Shown here: in pieces, positions 15,803 through 23,547 of the stretch
Layout: the number at the start of each line of letters is the position of its first letter
Position numbering within the stretch: position 1 is the stretch's first letter
Assembly (NCBI GenBank): GCA_903900155.1
Contig: CAIUMD010000035.1
Span: 1 to 64,000 of the forward strand
Direction: 5' to 3'
Source: an uncultured Caulobacterales bacterium
Lineage (GTDB): Bacteria > Pseudomonadota > Alphaproteobacteria > Caulobacterales > Caulobacteraceae
DNA: 64,000 nucleotides
Made by a program: the position numbers and the translations under genes
Notes under the pieces: model-generated
The model's database searches: none
Told to the model about the DNA's origin: nothing
What the model saw: only the letters and a program-made list of their open reading frames with translations

Positions 15803-18238
15803 TTACCCCGTAACCGCCTCTTCGGCCGCCCCGTCGTCCTCGCTCTCGCGCCGCATCTGCCGCGCCAGGTTCGACAGCAGGAAGCTCGGAATATCCCCCA
15901 CCGGCATCGGCCGGCCGTACAGGAAGCCCTGGAACTGGTCGCATTGCATGTCGGCCAGGAGCTTGGCCTGGGCCGGGGTCTCGACGCCCTCGGCGGTGAC
16001 TTCCAGGTTCAGAGTCTGGCCCAAGAGGGCGATGGTGCGCAGGATGTCGGCGATGGCCGTGTTGTCCTGCATCTCGGCCACGAACGAGCGGTCGATCTTG
16101 ATCTTGTCGAACGGGAACCGCCACAGATAGGCCAGGCTGGAATAGCCGGTGCCGAAGTCGTCCATGGCGATCTTGACGCCCAGGGCCTTCAGCGCCGCCA
16201 GCTGTTCCAGGGTCTTGGCGCTGTCGTGCAGCAAGAGGCCCTCGGTGATCTCCAGCTCCAGGCGTTGCGGGGCCAGGCCCGAGGCCTTCAGGGCCGAGCG
16301 GACCTGGGCCACCAGGTCGCCCGAGGCGAACTGGTTGGGCGACAGGTTCACCGCCACGTTCAGGTGCGAAGGCCAGGTCGCGGCCGTGCGGCAGGCCTCG
16401 TGCAGCACCCACTCGCCGATGGCGCCGATCAGGCCCCATTGCTCGGCGCACTCGATGAAGTCGGCCGGCGGCACCAGGCCGCGGCGCGGATGCTGCCAGC
16501 GCAGCAGGGCCTCGAAGCCCGTGGTCTCGTGCTCGACGCTGCCGATCAGCGGCTGGAAGAACAGCTTCAGCTCGTGGTTGGCCAGGGCGTCGCGCAGGTC
16601 CAGCTCCAGGGCGCGGCGCTCCTGGGCCCAGACGTCCATGGCGGTCTCAAAGAAGCGATAGGCCCCGCGCCCGTCGCCCTTGGCGCGATAGAGGGCGAGG
16701 TCCGCGTTCTTCAGCAGGCCGTCGGGATCGTCGGCGTCGAACGGGGCGACGGCGATGCCGACGCTGGCGCCGATCAGCACGTTGTGGCCGCGCACGTCGT
16801 AGGGGTCTGACAGCACCTGGACGATAGCGCGGGCCAGATCGCCCAGGGCCTGGTGGCCGGGCGAGGGGGCGATGACGACGGCGAACTCGTCGCCGCCCAG
16901 CCGGGAGACCAGGCCAAGCTCGCCGACCGTGTCGCGCAGGCGGGCCGAGGCCTGGATCAGCAAGTCGTCGCCGATCGGGTGGCCCAGGCTGTCATTGACG
17001 CCCTTGAAGTGATCCAGGTCAAGGCACAGCACGGCGCAGCCGGCGCCGGATCCCCCCTTGTTTGTTGGCTTGCCGTGCTCGGTCCAGGCCTTGCTCAGGG
17101 CCTGCAGGAACGACAGGCGGTTGGGCAGGGCGGTCAGCACGTCGTAGTGGGCCAGGCGCGAGATGCGGGCCTGGTCCTCGCGGGCCTGGGTGATGTCGGC
17201 GCCCACGCCTCGGAAACCGGTGAAGACGCCGCTCAGGTCGTGGACGGGTTTCGCGGAGAGCGACCACCAGTGGGTCTGCCGATCCTCGCTATCTGGGCCG
17301 ACGGCGATCGACACCGTCACGTCGCGGAAGGCCTTCTGGTCGAAGAACAGCGGGGCCAGGGCGGCGATCGGGCCCATCGGACCCTCGGCCGCGCCGCACA
17401 GTTCCGACATCGGACGGCCCAGCAGCTGGCTCTTGTCGACCCCGGCCGCGGCGGCCATGCGGTCGGAGACGTAGGTCATGGCGCCGCTGGCGTCGACCTC
17501 CCACAGCCAGTCGCTGGCGCCTTCCTCGAAGTCGGACAGCAGCAGGGAAACGACCTGGCGCTGCTGCTCCAGCTCCTCGGCGGCGACCAGGCGGTCGGCG
17601 AAGATCTTGGCGTGCGACAGGCACGAGACGCTGACCACCATGTGGCAGAAGATCAGCAGGCCCCCGAGGGCGTACAGGATCGGGTCGTTGCTGGTGGCCA
17701 GCACATAGAGGGCGCCGGCGACCATCGGGCTCGAATAGGCGATGGCGGCGGCCGGCAGGGTCAGCATCGCAAAGCCGCCGCAGCCGATCATGCCGGCCAG
17801 CACCGAGGCGACCAGCATCGGCATGGCGCCGGAAAAGCCCTGCTGCTGGGGCATGGTCAGGATCGGCAGCGCGCCCCACAGGCAGCCCAGCACGCCGGCC
17901 TGCCAGGTGATGCGGCGCACGCCGCGGGCCGAGACGGTCTGCTTGGCGCTCTTGCGGCGCTGCGAGACCACCCAGCCGCGCAGGCCCAAGAGGCCGTAGC
18001 TGATGACCAGGGCGGCCCAGAGGGTGAGGGCGGCGGTTTGGGGGCTGTTCAGCCCCGCCAGCCCGACCAGCAAGGCGATGACGATATTGGCGCTCATCAT
18101 CACGGGCGTCATGCGCAGGATGCTCTGCACCTGCTCCATGCGGACGCGGCCGGCCATGGCCTCGGGCACGTGCGGAAGCAGGCGGTCGTGCAGCGCGGAC
18201 GCGCCACGATTGATGAGCGTGCTGGCGGCGATGCGCAC
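15803..18238 (-). CDS. Membrane GGDEF-EAL protein (c-di-GMP synthesis/degradation)
   Basis: An 811-residue protein with about six transmembrane segments at residues 44-205, a PAS-like domain at about 240-350 (DWLWEVDASGAMTYVSD), a GGDEF domain with intact motif at 448-452 (RLGGDEF), and an EAL domain with EAL at 576-578, NLSPNQF and DDFGTGYSS at 693-701. Both catalytic motifs look competent, so it may make or hydrolyse cyclic di-GMP. The RxxD inhibitory site is not at the canonical spacing (RLRD lies 11 residues before GGDEF). A CtrA-like box lies at 18300-18314, about 60 bases upstream. Confidence 0.9.
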   Translation of the reverse strand: MRIAASTLINRGASALHDRLLPHVPEAMAGRVRMEQVQSILRMTPVMMSANIVIALLVGLAGLNSPQTAALTLWAALVISYGLLGLRGWVVSQRRKSAKQTVSARGVRRITWQAGVLGCLWGALPILTMPQQQGFSGAMPMLVASVLAGMIGCGGFAMLTLPAAAIAYSSPMVAGALYVLATSNDPILYALGGLLIFCHMVVSVSCLSHAKIFADRLVAAEELEQQRQVVSLLLSDFEEGASDWLWEVDASGAMTYVSDRMAAAAGVDKSQLLGRPMSELCGAAEGPMGPIAALAPLFFDQKAFRDVTVSIAVGPDSEDRQTHWWSLSAKPVHDLSGVFTGFRGVGADITQAREDQARISRLAHYDVLTALPNRLSFLQALSKAWTEHGKPTNKGGSGAGCAVLCLDLDHFKGVNDSLGHPIGDDLLIQASARLRDTVGELGLVSRLGGDEFAVVIAPSPGHQALGDLARAIVQVLSDPYDVRGHNVLIGASVGIAVAPFDADDPDGLLKNADLALYRAKGDGRGAYRFFETAMDVWAQERRALELDLRDALANHELKLFFQPLIGSVEHETTGFEALLRWQHPRRGLVPPADFIECAEQWGLIGAIGEWVLHEACRTAATWPSHLNVAVNLSPNQFASGDLVAQVRSALKASGLAPQRLELEITEGLLLHDSAKTLEQLAALKALGVKIAMDDFGTGYSSLAYLWRFPFDKIKIDRSFVAEMQDNTAIADILRTIALLGQTLNLEVTAEGVETPAQAKLLADMQCDQFQGFLYGRPMPVGDIPSFLLSNLARQMRRESEDDGAAEEAVTG

Positions 18239-18299
18239 GGCGCGTGCCCTCTGGTTCGACGGAGCGGAAGTCCCCCGCGGAAACCATCGTTCGGGCGGG

Positions 18300-18314
18300 T
18301 AAACCTAAGGTTAA
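18300..18314 (-). promoter_or_regulatory. Possible CtrA-type box upstream of the GGDEF-EAL gene
   Basis: On the minus strand the sequence reads TTAA-CCTTAGG-TTTA, seven of eight fixed bases of the CtrA consensus TTAA-N7-TTAA. It lies 62 bases before the start codon at 18238, a plausible promoter position in a Caulobacter-type genome. A single degenerate match can occur by chance. Confidence 0.35.
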
Positions 18315-18387
18315 GTTCGCGTTTTCGCGGAGTAAAACAGGGGCGGAATTGAGTAGGGCGGGGGTATTGGCGGGGGCGAATACCGGT

Positions 18388-18402
18388 GACGTTACGTAAT
18401 CC
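18388..18402. repeat. 15-bp motif GACGTTACGTAATCC, copy 1
   Basis: An exact 15-base match to 20694-20708. It contains the palindrome TTACGTAA and a tandem ACGT-T-ACGT. It lies 150 bases upstream of the GGDEF-EAL gene in the gap downstream of typA. It may be a transcription-factor site; no factor is assigned. Confidence 0.5.
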
Positions 18403-18430
18403 GCCAACTCGTATGATGTGTTCCCTTCGT

Positions 18431-18528
18431 GTCATCCCGGCCGTAGCGAAGCGGAGAGCCGGGACCGCCACGGGCTCGGCGCTTCCTGCGGTCCCGGATC
18501 GGCGCGCTTCGCGCTTGTCCGGGATGAC
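18431..18528. repeat. 98-bp palindromic intergenic repeat, copy 2
   Basis: Same length and ends as 9953-10050 (GTCATCCCGG to CCGGGATGAC), with the inner stretch GGATCGGCGCGCTTCGCGCT identical and the central loop diverged. It lies between typA and the GGDEF-EAL gene. The two copies are in the same orientation. Confidence 0.85.
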
Positions 18529-18544
18529 AGTTTCAAAGGCCAAA

Positions 18545-18578
18545 GAAAAAAGGCCGCCGTCCTTGCGAACGGCGGCCT
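18545..18578 (-). terminator. Rho-independent terminator of typA
   Basis: On the minus strand a stem AGGCCGCCGT/ACGGCGGCCT (18569-18578 with 18551-18560) encloses eight bases and is followed by TTTTTTC. It begins 21 bases after the typA stop codon. Confidence 0.88.
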
Positions 18579-18598
18579 CGATCTCGGCGCTAGTCCGA

Positions 18599-20434
18599 CT
18601 ACTCTTCCTTGACGCGACGCTTGCGGAACGACGGGTTCAGGATCTGCTTGCGCAGGCGGATGTTCTTCGGGGTCACCTCGACCAGCTCGTCTTCCTCGAT
18701 ATAGGCGATGGCCTGTTCGAGGGTCATCTTGCGCGGCGGGGTCAGGCGGATCGACTCGTCCTTGCCCGAGGCGCGGACGTTGGTCAGCTGCTTGGCCTTC
18801 ATCGGGTTGACGTCCAGATCGTCCGAACGGGCGTTCTCGCCGATGATCATGCCGAGATAGGTCTTCTCGCCGGCGCCGACGAACATCACGCCGCGCTCTT
18901 CCAGGTTCCACAGCGCGTAGGCCGCGGTTTCACCGTCCGAGTTCGAGATCAGCACGCCCTTGCGCTGCTGGTCGATGGCGCCCTTGTAGGGCTCGTAGTG
19001 GCTGAACACGCGGTTCAGCACGCCCGAGCCGCGGGTGTCGGTCAGGAACTCGCCCTGATAGCCGATCAGCGAGCGCGACGGGGCGGTCAGCTGGATGCGG
19101 GTCTTGCCGGCGCCCGACGGACCCATGTCCTTCAGCTCGGCCTTCCGCAGCGACAGCTTTTCGATGACGATGCCCGAGAACTCGTCGTCGACGTCGATCA
19201 TGACGTCTTCCATCGGCTCCAGGCGCTTGCCGGTTTCCGGATCGGTCTGGAACACGACGCGCGGACGCGAGATCGAGACCTCGAAGCCTTCGCGGCGCAT
19301 GTTCTCGATCAGCACGCCCAGCTGCAGTTCGCCGCGGCCCGAGACTTCGTAGGCGTCGCCTTCGCTGGTCTCGGTCACCTTGATAGCGACGTTGCTCTCG
19401 GCTTCCTTCAGCAGGCGGTCGCGGATGACGCGCGACTGGACCTTGTCGCCTTCGCGGCCGGCCAGCGGGCTGTCATTGACCGAGACGGTCATCGAGATGG
19501 TCGGCGGGTCGATCGGCTGCGAGGGCAGGGCGTCGGTGACGTCCAGGGCGCACAGGGTGTCGGCCACGGTCGCCTTGGACATGCCGGCGATGGCGACGAT
19601 GTCACCGGCCTCGGCGCCTTCGTCGATCGGCTGGCGCTTCAGGCCGCGGAAGGCCAGCACCTTGGTGATGCGGCCGCGCTCGATTTCCTTGCCGTTGCGG
19701 TCCAGGGCGTGGATGGCCATGCCGGGGACGGCGCGGCCGCTCTCGATGCGGCCCGTCAGCAGGCGGCCCAGGAACGGGTCGCTTTCGATCAGCACGTTCA
19801 GGATCTGGAACGGCTCGTCCTTCTTGGCGACCTGCTTGGGTTCCGGCACGTGGCGGACGATCAGGTCGAACAGCGGGGCGAGGTTGTCGCTCGGCACGTT
19901 CATGTCCAGCGTGGCCCAGCCCGAACGGCCCGAGGCGTAGATGTGCGGGAAGTCCAGCTGCTCGTCCGTGGCGCCGATGGCGGCGAACAGGTCGAAGGCG
20001 GCGTTGTGGACGCGGTCCGGATCGGCGTGGGCGCGGTCGACCTTGTTGATGCAGAGGATCGGGCGCAGGCCCATCTTCAGCGCCTTGGTCAGCACGAACT
20101 TGGTCTGCGGCATGACGCCTTCCTCGGCGTCGATCAGCAGGACGCAGCCGTCCACCATGCCCAAGATGCGCTCGACTTCACCGCCGAAGTCGGCGTGGCC
20201 GGGGGTGTCGATGATGTTGATGCGGGTTTCGCCGGCTTCACCGTTCCAGAGCACGCTGGTGCACTTGGCCAGGATGGTGATGCCGCGCTCGCGCTCCTGG
20301 TCGTTGGAGTCCATGGCGCGCTCGGTCGTGGCTTCGTTGGCGCGGAAGACGCCCGACTGGGCCAGCAGCTGGTCGACGAGAGTGGTCTTGCCATGATCGA
20401 CGTGCGCGATGATGGCGATATTTCGCATGGACAT
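18599..20434 (-). CDS. typA: GTP-binding translational GTPase TypA/BipA
   Basis: A 611-residue ribosome-associated GTPase involved in ribosome assembly and stress adaptation. The G1 loop AHVDHGKT (10-17), RGITI switch, DTPGHADFGGEV and NKVDR are intact, followed by EF-G-like domains and the TypA-specific C-terminus ending in a basic tail (NPSFRKRRVKEE). Length is normal. Two starts, 20434 and 20428, are two codons apart; neither has a clear Shine-Dalgarno sequence. A terminator follows the gene. It is transcribed as a single gene from a long upstream region. Confidence 0.95.
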   Translation of the reverse strand: MSMRNIAIIAHVDHGKTTLVDQLLAQSGVFRANEATTERAMDSNDQERERGITILAKCTSVLWNGEAGETRINIIDTPGHADFGGEVERILGMVDGCVLLIDAEEGVMPQTKFVLTKALKMGLRPILCINKVDRAHADPDRVHNAAFDLFAAIGATDEQLDFPHIYASGRSGWATLDMNVPSDNLAPLFDLIVRHVPEPKQVAKKDEPFQILNVLIESDPFLGRLLTGRIESGRAVPGMAIHALDRNGKEIERGRITKVLAFRGLKRQPIDEGAEAGDIVAIAGMSKATVADTLCALDVTDALPSQPIDPPTISMTVSVNDSPLAGREGDKVQSRVIRDRLLKEAESNVAIKVTETSEGDAYEVSGRGELQLGVLIENMRREGFEVSISRPRVVFQTDPETGKRLEPMEDVMIDVDDEFSGIVIEKLSLRKAELKDMGPSGAGKTRIQLTAPSRSLIGYQGEFLTDTRGSGVLNRVFSHYEPYKGAIDQQRKGVLISNSDGETAAYALWNLEERGVMFVGAGEKTYLGMIIGENARSDDLDVNPMKAKQLTNVRASGKDESIRLTPPRKMTLEQAIAYIEEDELVEVTPKNIRLRKQILNPSFRKRRVKEE

Positions 20435-20646
20435 GGGGACGGACGGACTTTCGGGAGGAACAGGATCGGCGGGAGGAATAGGGATGACGCTCTACGCGTC
20501 AGGCGCGCGGCTTTTACGCGACTGCGGCCGATTTATCTAGCCCTGACGCTATGAAACACTTGTCGCAGGTAACCGGTGTCATTGCCAAAGCCTTGCCGCG
20601 CTTGGCTTTGCGCGATGTTTGCTCGAGAGACCGTTTCAAACGCAAC

Positions 20647-20674
20647 AAATTGTGCACTGCAACATGCACAATTT
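20647..20674. promoter_or_regulatory. 10-bp inverted repeat, operator or hairpin
   Basis: Perfect arms AAATTGTGCA and TGCACAATTT around eight bases, about 213 bases upstream of typA. Two further Ts follow on the plus strand, so a weak terminator is also possible, but no plus-strand gene precedes it. Confidence 0.45.
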
Positions 20675-20693
20675 TTAGGCTATTTTAAATAGC

Positions 20694-20708
20694 GACGTTA
20701 CGTAATCC
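20694..20708. repeat. 15-bp motif GACGTTACGTAATCC, copy 2
   Basis: Identical to 18388-18402. It is 65 bases upstream of the candidate small-RNA promoter and about 260 bases upstream of typA on the other strand. Confidence 0.5.
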
Positions 20709-20772
20709 TTGTGCAGCAAAGGGTTGCCTCAATCCCCTGTCAAAAAATCGACATTGAAGCCCAATTTTCCGC

Positions 20773-20801
20773 TTGCCTAATTTTGCGCCGCACCCTATAA
20801 A
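20773..20801 (+). promoter_or_regulatory. Promoter of the candidate small RNA
   Basis: TTGCCT (20773-20778) and TATAAA (20796-20801) are separated by exactly 17 bases, a good housekeeping-type promoter. Transcription would start at about 20808. Confidence 0.6.
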
Positions 20802-20807
20802 CAATCC

Positions 20808-20891
20808 TGTGAGGCGGCGCTGCCGCTTCTGCCCTTCCTGGGCGTTTCCTCCCTAATGAACTGGCCCGGTGGTTTCACCGGGCTTTTTTTT
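20808..20891 (+). ncRNA. Candidate trans-acting small RNA, about 84 nt
   Basis: The region has a promoter, no open frame and a strong terminator. Predicted RNA has three stems: GCGGC/GCCGC (20814-20826), GCCC/GGGC (20831-20843), and terminator GCCCGGTG/CACCGGGC (20864-20883) with eight Us. Between stems two and three is an unpaired GTTTCCTCCCTAATGAACT stretch whose CCUCC could pair with Shine-Dalgarno sequences. This layout, notably GGGCGTTTCCTCCCT, resembles from memory the alphaproteobacterial suhB/alpha-r8 (MmgR) small RNAs. The family assignment is tentative. Confidence 0.6.
20864..20891 (+). terminator. Rho-independent terminator of the small RNA
   Basis: An eight-base stem GCCCGGTG/CACCGGGC with a four-base loop is followed by eight Ts. 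No protein gene precedes it on this strand, supporting a short non-coding transcript. Confidence 0.88.
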
Positions 20892-21013
20892 GGCCGAAGC
20901 CAGCCTTGAGGTCGCAAACGGCCCTGGCGCTCCCGTGAAACGCGCGGGCGTTTGACAGGACGGCTCCAATCCCTCCCTTTGCGGACGAACCAGAGCGAAC
21001 CGGGGGGCAAGCT

Positions 21014-21403
21014 TTGAAACGATCCATCCTGTTCGGGGCGGTCCTTCTGACCGTGCTCGGTGTCACCAATGTGACGCCGGCCCAGCAGCGCCTGCCGCCG
21101 CTGCAGATTCTCAAGTCACCGTCGCCCGAGGTCCTGGCCGGCCTGTTCCCCGCCACCGCCCGCCGCGCCGGCGTCGAGGGCGCGGCGACGCTGGAGTGCG
21201 TGATCCGCCGCGACGGCACGTTCGGCGAGTGCGTAATCCGGGGCGAGAACCCCGAAGGCCTGGGCTTCGGCGGCGCGGCCCTGATGGCCATGAGCTACTA
21301 CCAGGTGGACGTCAGCGGCCCGAACGCCGTGCAGGTGTCACGGCGCATGCCGGGAATCACGATTCGCTTCGCCTTGCCGCCGGGGGCGGCTTCCAGGCCT
21401 TGA
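21014..21403 (+). CDS. Exported TonB C-terminal-like domain protein
   Basis: A 129-residue protein with a signal peptide (KRSILFGAVLLTVLGVTNVTPAQQ) and a single domain resembling the TonB C-terminal fold: FPATARRAGVEGAATLECVIRRDGTFGECVI is the typical strand-turn-strand with two cysteines. It lacks the N-terminal anchor and proline-rich spacer of true TonB, so it is unlikely to energise receptors alone. The start is TTG at 21014 behind GGGGGGCAAGCT; no ATG fits in frame. It precedes vapBC module 2, whose promoter overlaps its 3' end. Confidence 0.75.
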   Translation: MKRSILFGAVLLTVLGVTNVTPAQQRLPPLQILKSPSPEVLAGLFPATARRAGVEGAATLECVIRRDGTFGECVIRGENPEGLGFGGAALMAMSYYQVDVSGPNAVQVSRRMPGITIRFALPPGAASRP

Positions 21404-21414
21404 CGGGAAAAGCC

Positions 21415-21439
21415 CGGGATATACATCTTGTATATCCCG
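21415..21439. promoter_or_regulatory. Palindromic operator of vapBC module 2
   Basis: CGGGATATAC (21415-21424) and its exact complement GTATATCCCG (21430-21439) flank five bases, ten bases before the antitoxin ATG. TTGACG at 21400-21405 may be the -35 box, placing the operator over the -10 region. Confidence 0.75.
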
Positions 21440-21449
21440 TGAGGTCGCC

Positions 21450-21671
21450 ATGACGAAGACCACGCTCTTTCAGTCCAACCGCACCCAGGCCGTGCGCCTG
21501 CCCAAGGACGTCGCCTTTCCCGAGGGGGTGAAGTCGGTGACCGTGCTGCGCGAGGGCAACCGGCGCGTCATCGTGCCGTCCGACGCGGTGTGGGACGACT
21601 TCTTCGCCGCGCCTGGCGTCGACCTGGGCGATCGCCAGCAGCCAGAGGCGCAGGTCCGCGAGCCGTTCTGA
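21450..21671 (+). CDS. vapB: Type II antitoxin, VapB/VagC (AbrB-fold) family
   Basis: A 73-residue antitoxin with the swapped-hairpin DNA-binding motif: TTLFQSNRTQAVRLPKDVAF and VTVLREGNRRVIVPS. This is the AbrB/MazE-like fold, a different antitoxin type from module 1. It presumably represses its own operon at the palindrome just upstream and neutralises the PIN toxin encoded next, with which it overlaps by one base (TGATG). Confidence 0.9.
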   Translation: MTKTTLFQSNRTQAVRLPKDVAFPEGVKSVTVLREGNRRVIVPSDAVWDDFFAAPGVDLGDRQQPEAQVREPF

Positions 21672-22081
21672 TGCTGCGCTACCTGCTCGACACCAATCTC
21701 TGCATCCGCGTGCTGAGGGACCGCCCGGCCGGCCTGCGGGAGCGCTTCAACGCCCACGCCGATGCGCTGTGCGTCTCCACGATCGTCCTGACCGAACTGC
21801 TGCACGGCGCGCTGAAGTCCGCGCGGCCGAACCACAATCGCAGCGAAGTCGAGCGCTTCGCGGCCAAGCTGGCGGTGCTCGACTTCGACGCCGCCGCCGC
21901 CGACCACGCTGCCGACATCCGTGCGACGCTGGAGCGCGCGGGCCAGCCGATCGGCGGCTACGACCTCCTGATCGCGGGCCATGCCCGCTCGCGCGGCCTG
22001 ATCGTGGTCACCGGCAATCTGGCGGAGTTCCAGCGGGTCGACGGCCTGCGCTGCGAGGATTGGTTGGCCGAGGCGGGCTGA
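21671..22081 (+). CDS. vapC: Type II toxin, VapC PIN-domain ribonuclease
   Basis: A 136-residue PIN-domain RNase. MLRYLLDTNLCIRVLRDRP carries the first catalytic aspartate; VLTELLHG the glutamate; GGYDLLIAGHA and the following VVTGNLAEF the other positions. In the last motif the usual aspartate/asparagine is Asn (TGN), as in many active VapCs of this group, where targets are often initiator tRNA. The start is ATG 21671 overlapping the vapB stop, not the longer frame from 21590. Confidence 0.9.
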   Translation: MLRYLLDTNLCIRVLRDRPAGLRERFNAHADALCVSTIVLTELLHGALKSARPNHNRSEVERFAAKLAVLDFDAAAADHAADIRATLERAGQPIGGYDLLIAGHARSRGLIVVTGNLAEFQRVDGLRCEDWLAEAG

Positions 22082-22084
22082 GGC

Positions 22085-23011
22085 CTACCGCAGCTCCCCC
22101 ACATCCAGCCCCGCCAGCGCCCGCGTCAGCGCCTCGGCGTCGGCCGTCAGCCTGGCCAGCCCCTCCGTCGGCTCGCGCGTGGTCTCGTTCATATAGAGCG
22201 CGCGGTTGATCTCGATCTGCAGGGCGTGGGTGCGCTTGGCCGGGCGGCCGTAGTGTTCGGTGGTGTAGCCGCCGGCATAGGGGGCGTTGCGCACGACGCG
22301 GTAGCCCAGGGCCTCCAGCTCGCGCTCGACCAGGCCGGTCAGCCTGGGCGAGCAGGCCGCGCCGAAGCGGTCGCCCAGCACGATGTCGCACGGCCCGCCG
22401 CCCTTGGCTCTCTGGCCGCGCGCGGCGGCGGCCGGCATCGAGTGCCAGTCGATCAGCACCGCCGCGCCGTAGGCGGTCCGCGCCGCCGCCAGCTGGCGGT
22501 CCAGGGCGTCGTGATAGGGGCGATGGGCCAGCTCGACCCGGTCCTTGGCCTCGGCGAAGGTCAGCTTGCGGGCATAGATCGGCCGGCCCTCGCCGGCGAT
22601 GCGCGGGATGGTGCCCAGGCCCGCCGCCACCCGGGCGGTACGGCCGCGGGCGTAATCGGGCAGGTCGCCCTCGAACATCGCCGGGTCCAGCTCCCACGGC
22701 TCGCGATTGAGGTCGACATAGGCGCGGGCGAAACGGGCGCGGATCAGGCTGGCGCCCAAAGCGGGGGTCCCGGCCACGATGCGGTCGACAAAGGCGTCCT
22801 CGGAGGCGCGCAGGGTCTCGAGCGGCAGGCGGGCGGCCGAGGTCATGTCGGCGGGATAGACGTCGCCGGAGTGGGGCGAGGCGAACACCAGGGCTGTCGG
22901 CGGCGGCGCGCCGGCCGGGGCGCCGCGCGTGATCTCGAACGCCGGCCCGCTGAGGGTCTCCAGCGGCGCGGTCAGCGATTCATCGCCGGAGAGGGGCCGC
23001 CAAGCGCTCAT
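22085..23011 (-). CDS. N-formylglutamate amidohydrolase family protein
   Basis: A 308-residue zinc hydrolase of the HutG-like family that cleaves N-formylglutamate to formate and glutamate (histidine catabolism or formylated-peptide turnover). FASPHSGDVYP holds a metal-ligand histidine; DWHSMP, DLNREPWELD and QIEINRALYM are family motifs. The start at 23011 is preferred: upstream in-frame ATGs at 23122 and 23182 add residues without family resemblance. It is divergent from cpdR. Confidence 0.85.
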   Translation of the reverse strand: MSAWRPLSGDESLTAPLETLSGPAFEITRGAPAGAPPPTALVFASPHSGDVYPADMTSAARLPLETLRASEDAFVDRIVAGTPALGASLIRARFARAYVDLNREPWELDPAMFEGDLPDYARGRTARVAAGLGTIPRIAGEGRPIYARKLTFAEAKDRVELAHRPYHDALDRQLAAARTAYGAAVLIDWHSMPAAAARGQRAKGGGPCDIVLGDRFGAACSPRLTGLVERELEALGYRVVRNAPYAGGYTTEHYGRPAKRTHALQIEINRALYMNETTREPTEGLARLTADAEALTRALAGLDVGELR

Positions 23012-23190
23012 GGCGCCATCATCGAAGGCGGGCGGGTCGGGGTCAAACGCGAATAGTTCGCAACCGCCAGAATGAGGCGATCCGTCCACAAGCCAGATGT
23101 CGCCCGCGACGATTAGGTTCATCCCCGATTTACGCTCCGCGCGGTAAGGTGGCTCCTCTATCGACGCACATCTTCCGGACACGTGACCTG

Positions 23191-23547
23191 ATGGCCCGCA
23201 TCCTCCTCGCCGAAGACGACGATTCCCTCCGCGGCTTCCTGGCCCGGGCGCTGGAACGCGCCGGCTTCGAAGTCCAGGCCTGCGCCGACGGCGAGGAAGC
23301 CGTCCAGCACCTGGAAGCGCCCTGGGATCTGCTGCTGACCGATATCGTCATGCCCGGCATGGACGGCATCGAGGTGGCCCGCCAGGCCGCCGCCCGCGAT
23401 CCGTCCCTGCGCATCATGTTCATCACCGGCTTCGCCGCCGTCGCCCTATCGGCGCAGGACCGCGCGCCGGCCGGCGCCAAGGTGCTGTCCAAGCCCGTCC
23501 ACCTGCGCGATCTGGTCGCCGAGGTGGAAAAGATGATGGCGGCCTAA
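23191..23547 (+). CDS. cpdR: Single-domain response regulator CpdR
   Basis: A 118-residue stand-alone receiver. Acidic pocket Glu8-Asp9-Asp10 (LAEDDDSL), phosphoacceptor Asp51 (LLTDIVMPGMDG), Thr in FITGFAAVAL and Lys in LSKPVHLRD are present. It closely resembles Caulobacter CpdR, which when unphosphorylated primes ClpXP for degradation of cell-cycle factors and is controlled by the CckA-ChpT phosphorelay. The short C-terminal tail ends in AA. The ATG at 23191 gives the family start MARILLAEDD. The tRNA-Val gene follows 100 bases downstream. Confidence 0.9.
   Translation: MARILLAEDDDSLRGFLARALERAGFEVQACADGEEAVQHLEAPWDLLLTDIVMPGMDGIEVARQAAARDPSLRIMFITGFAAVALSAQDRAPAGAKVLSKPVHLRDLVAEVEKMMAA

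Larger units (their letters stand above)
20435..20772. other. Non-coding stretch upstream of typA
   Basis: No credible gene. It holds a 10-bp inverted repeat, AAATTGTGCA (20647-20656) and TGCACAATTT (20665-20674), with an eight-base loop and Ts after it, and copy 2 of GACGTTACGTAATCC (20694-20708). The segment near 20640-20690 is AT-rich for this genome, as promoter regions often are. It probably carries the typA promoter on the minus strand. Confidence 0.55.
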
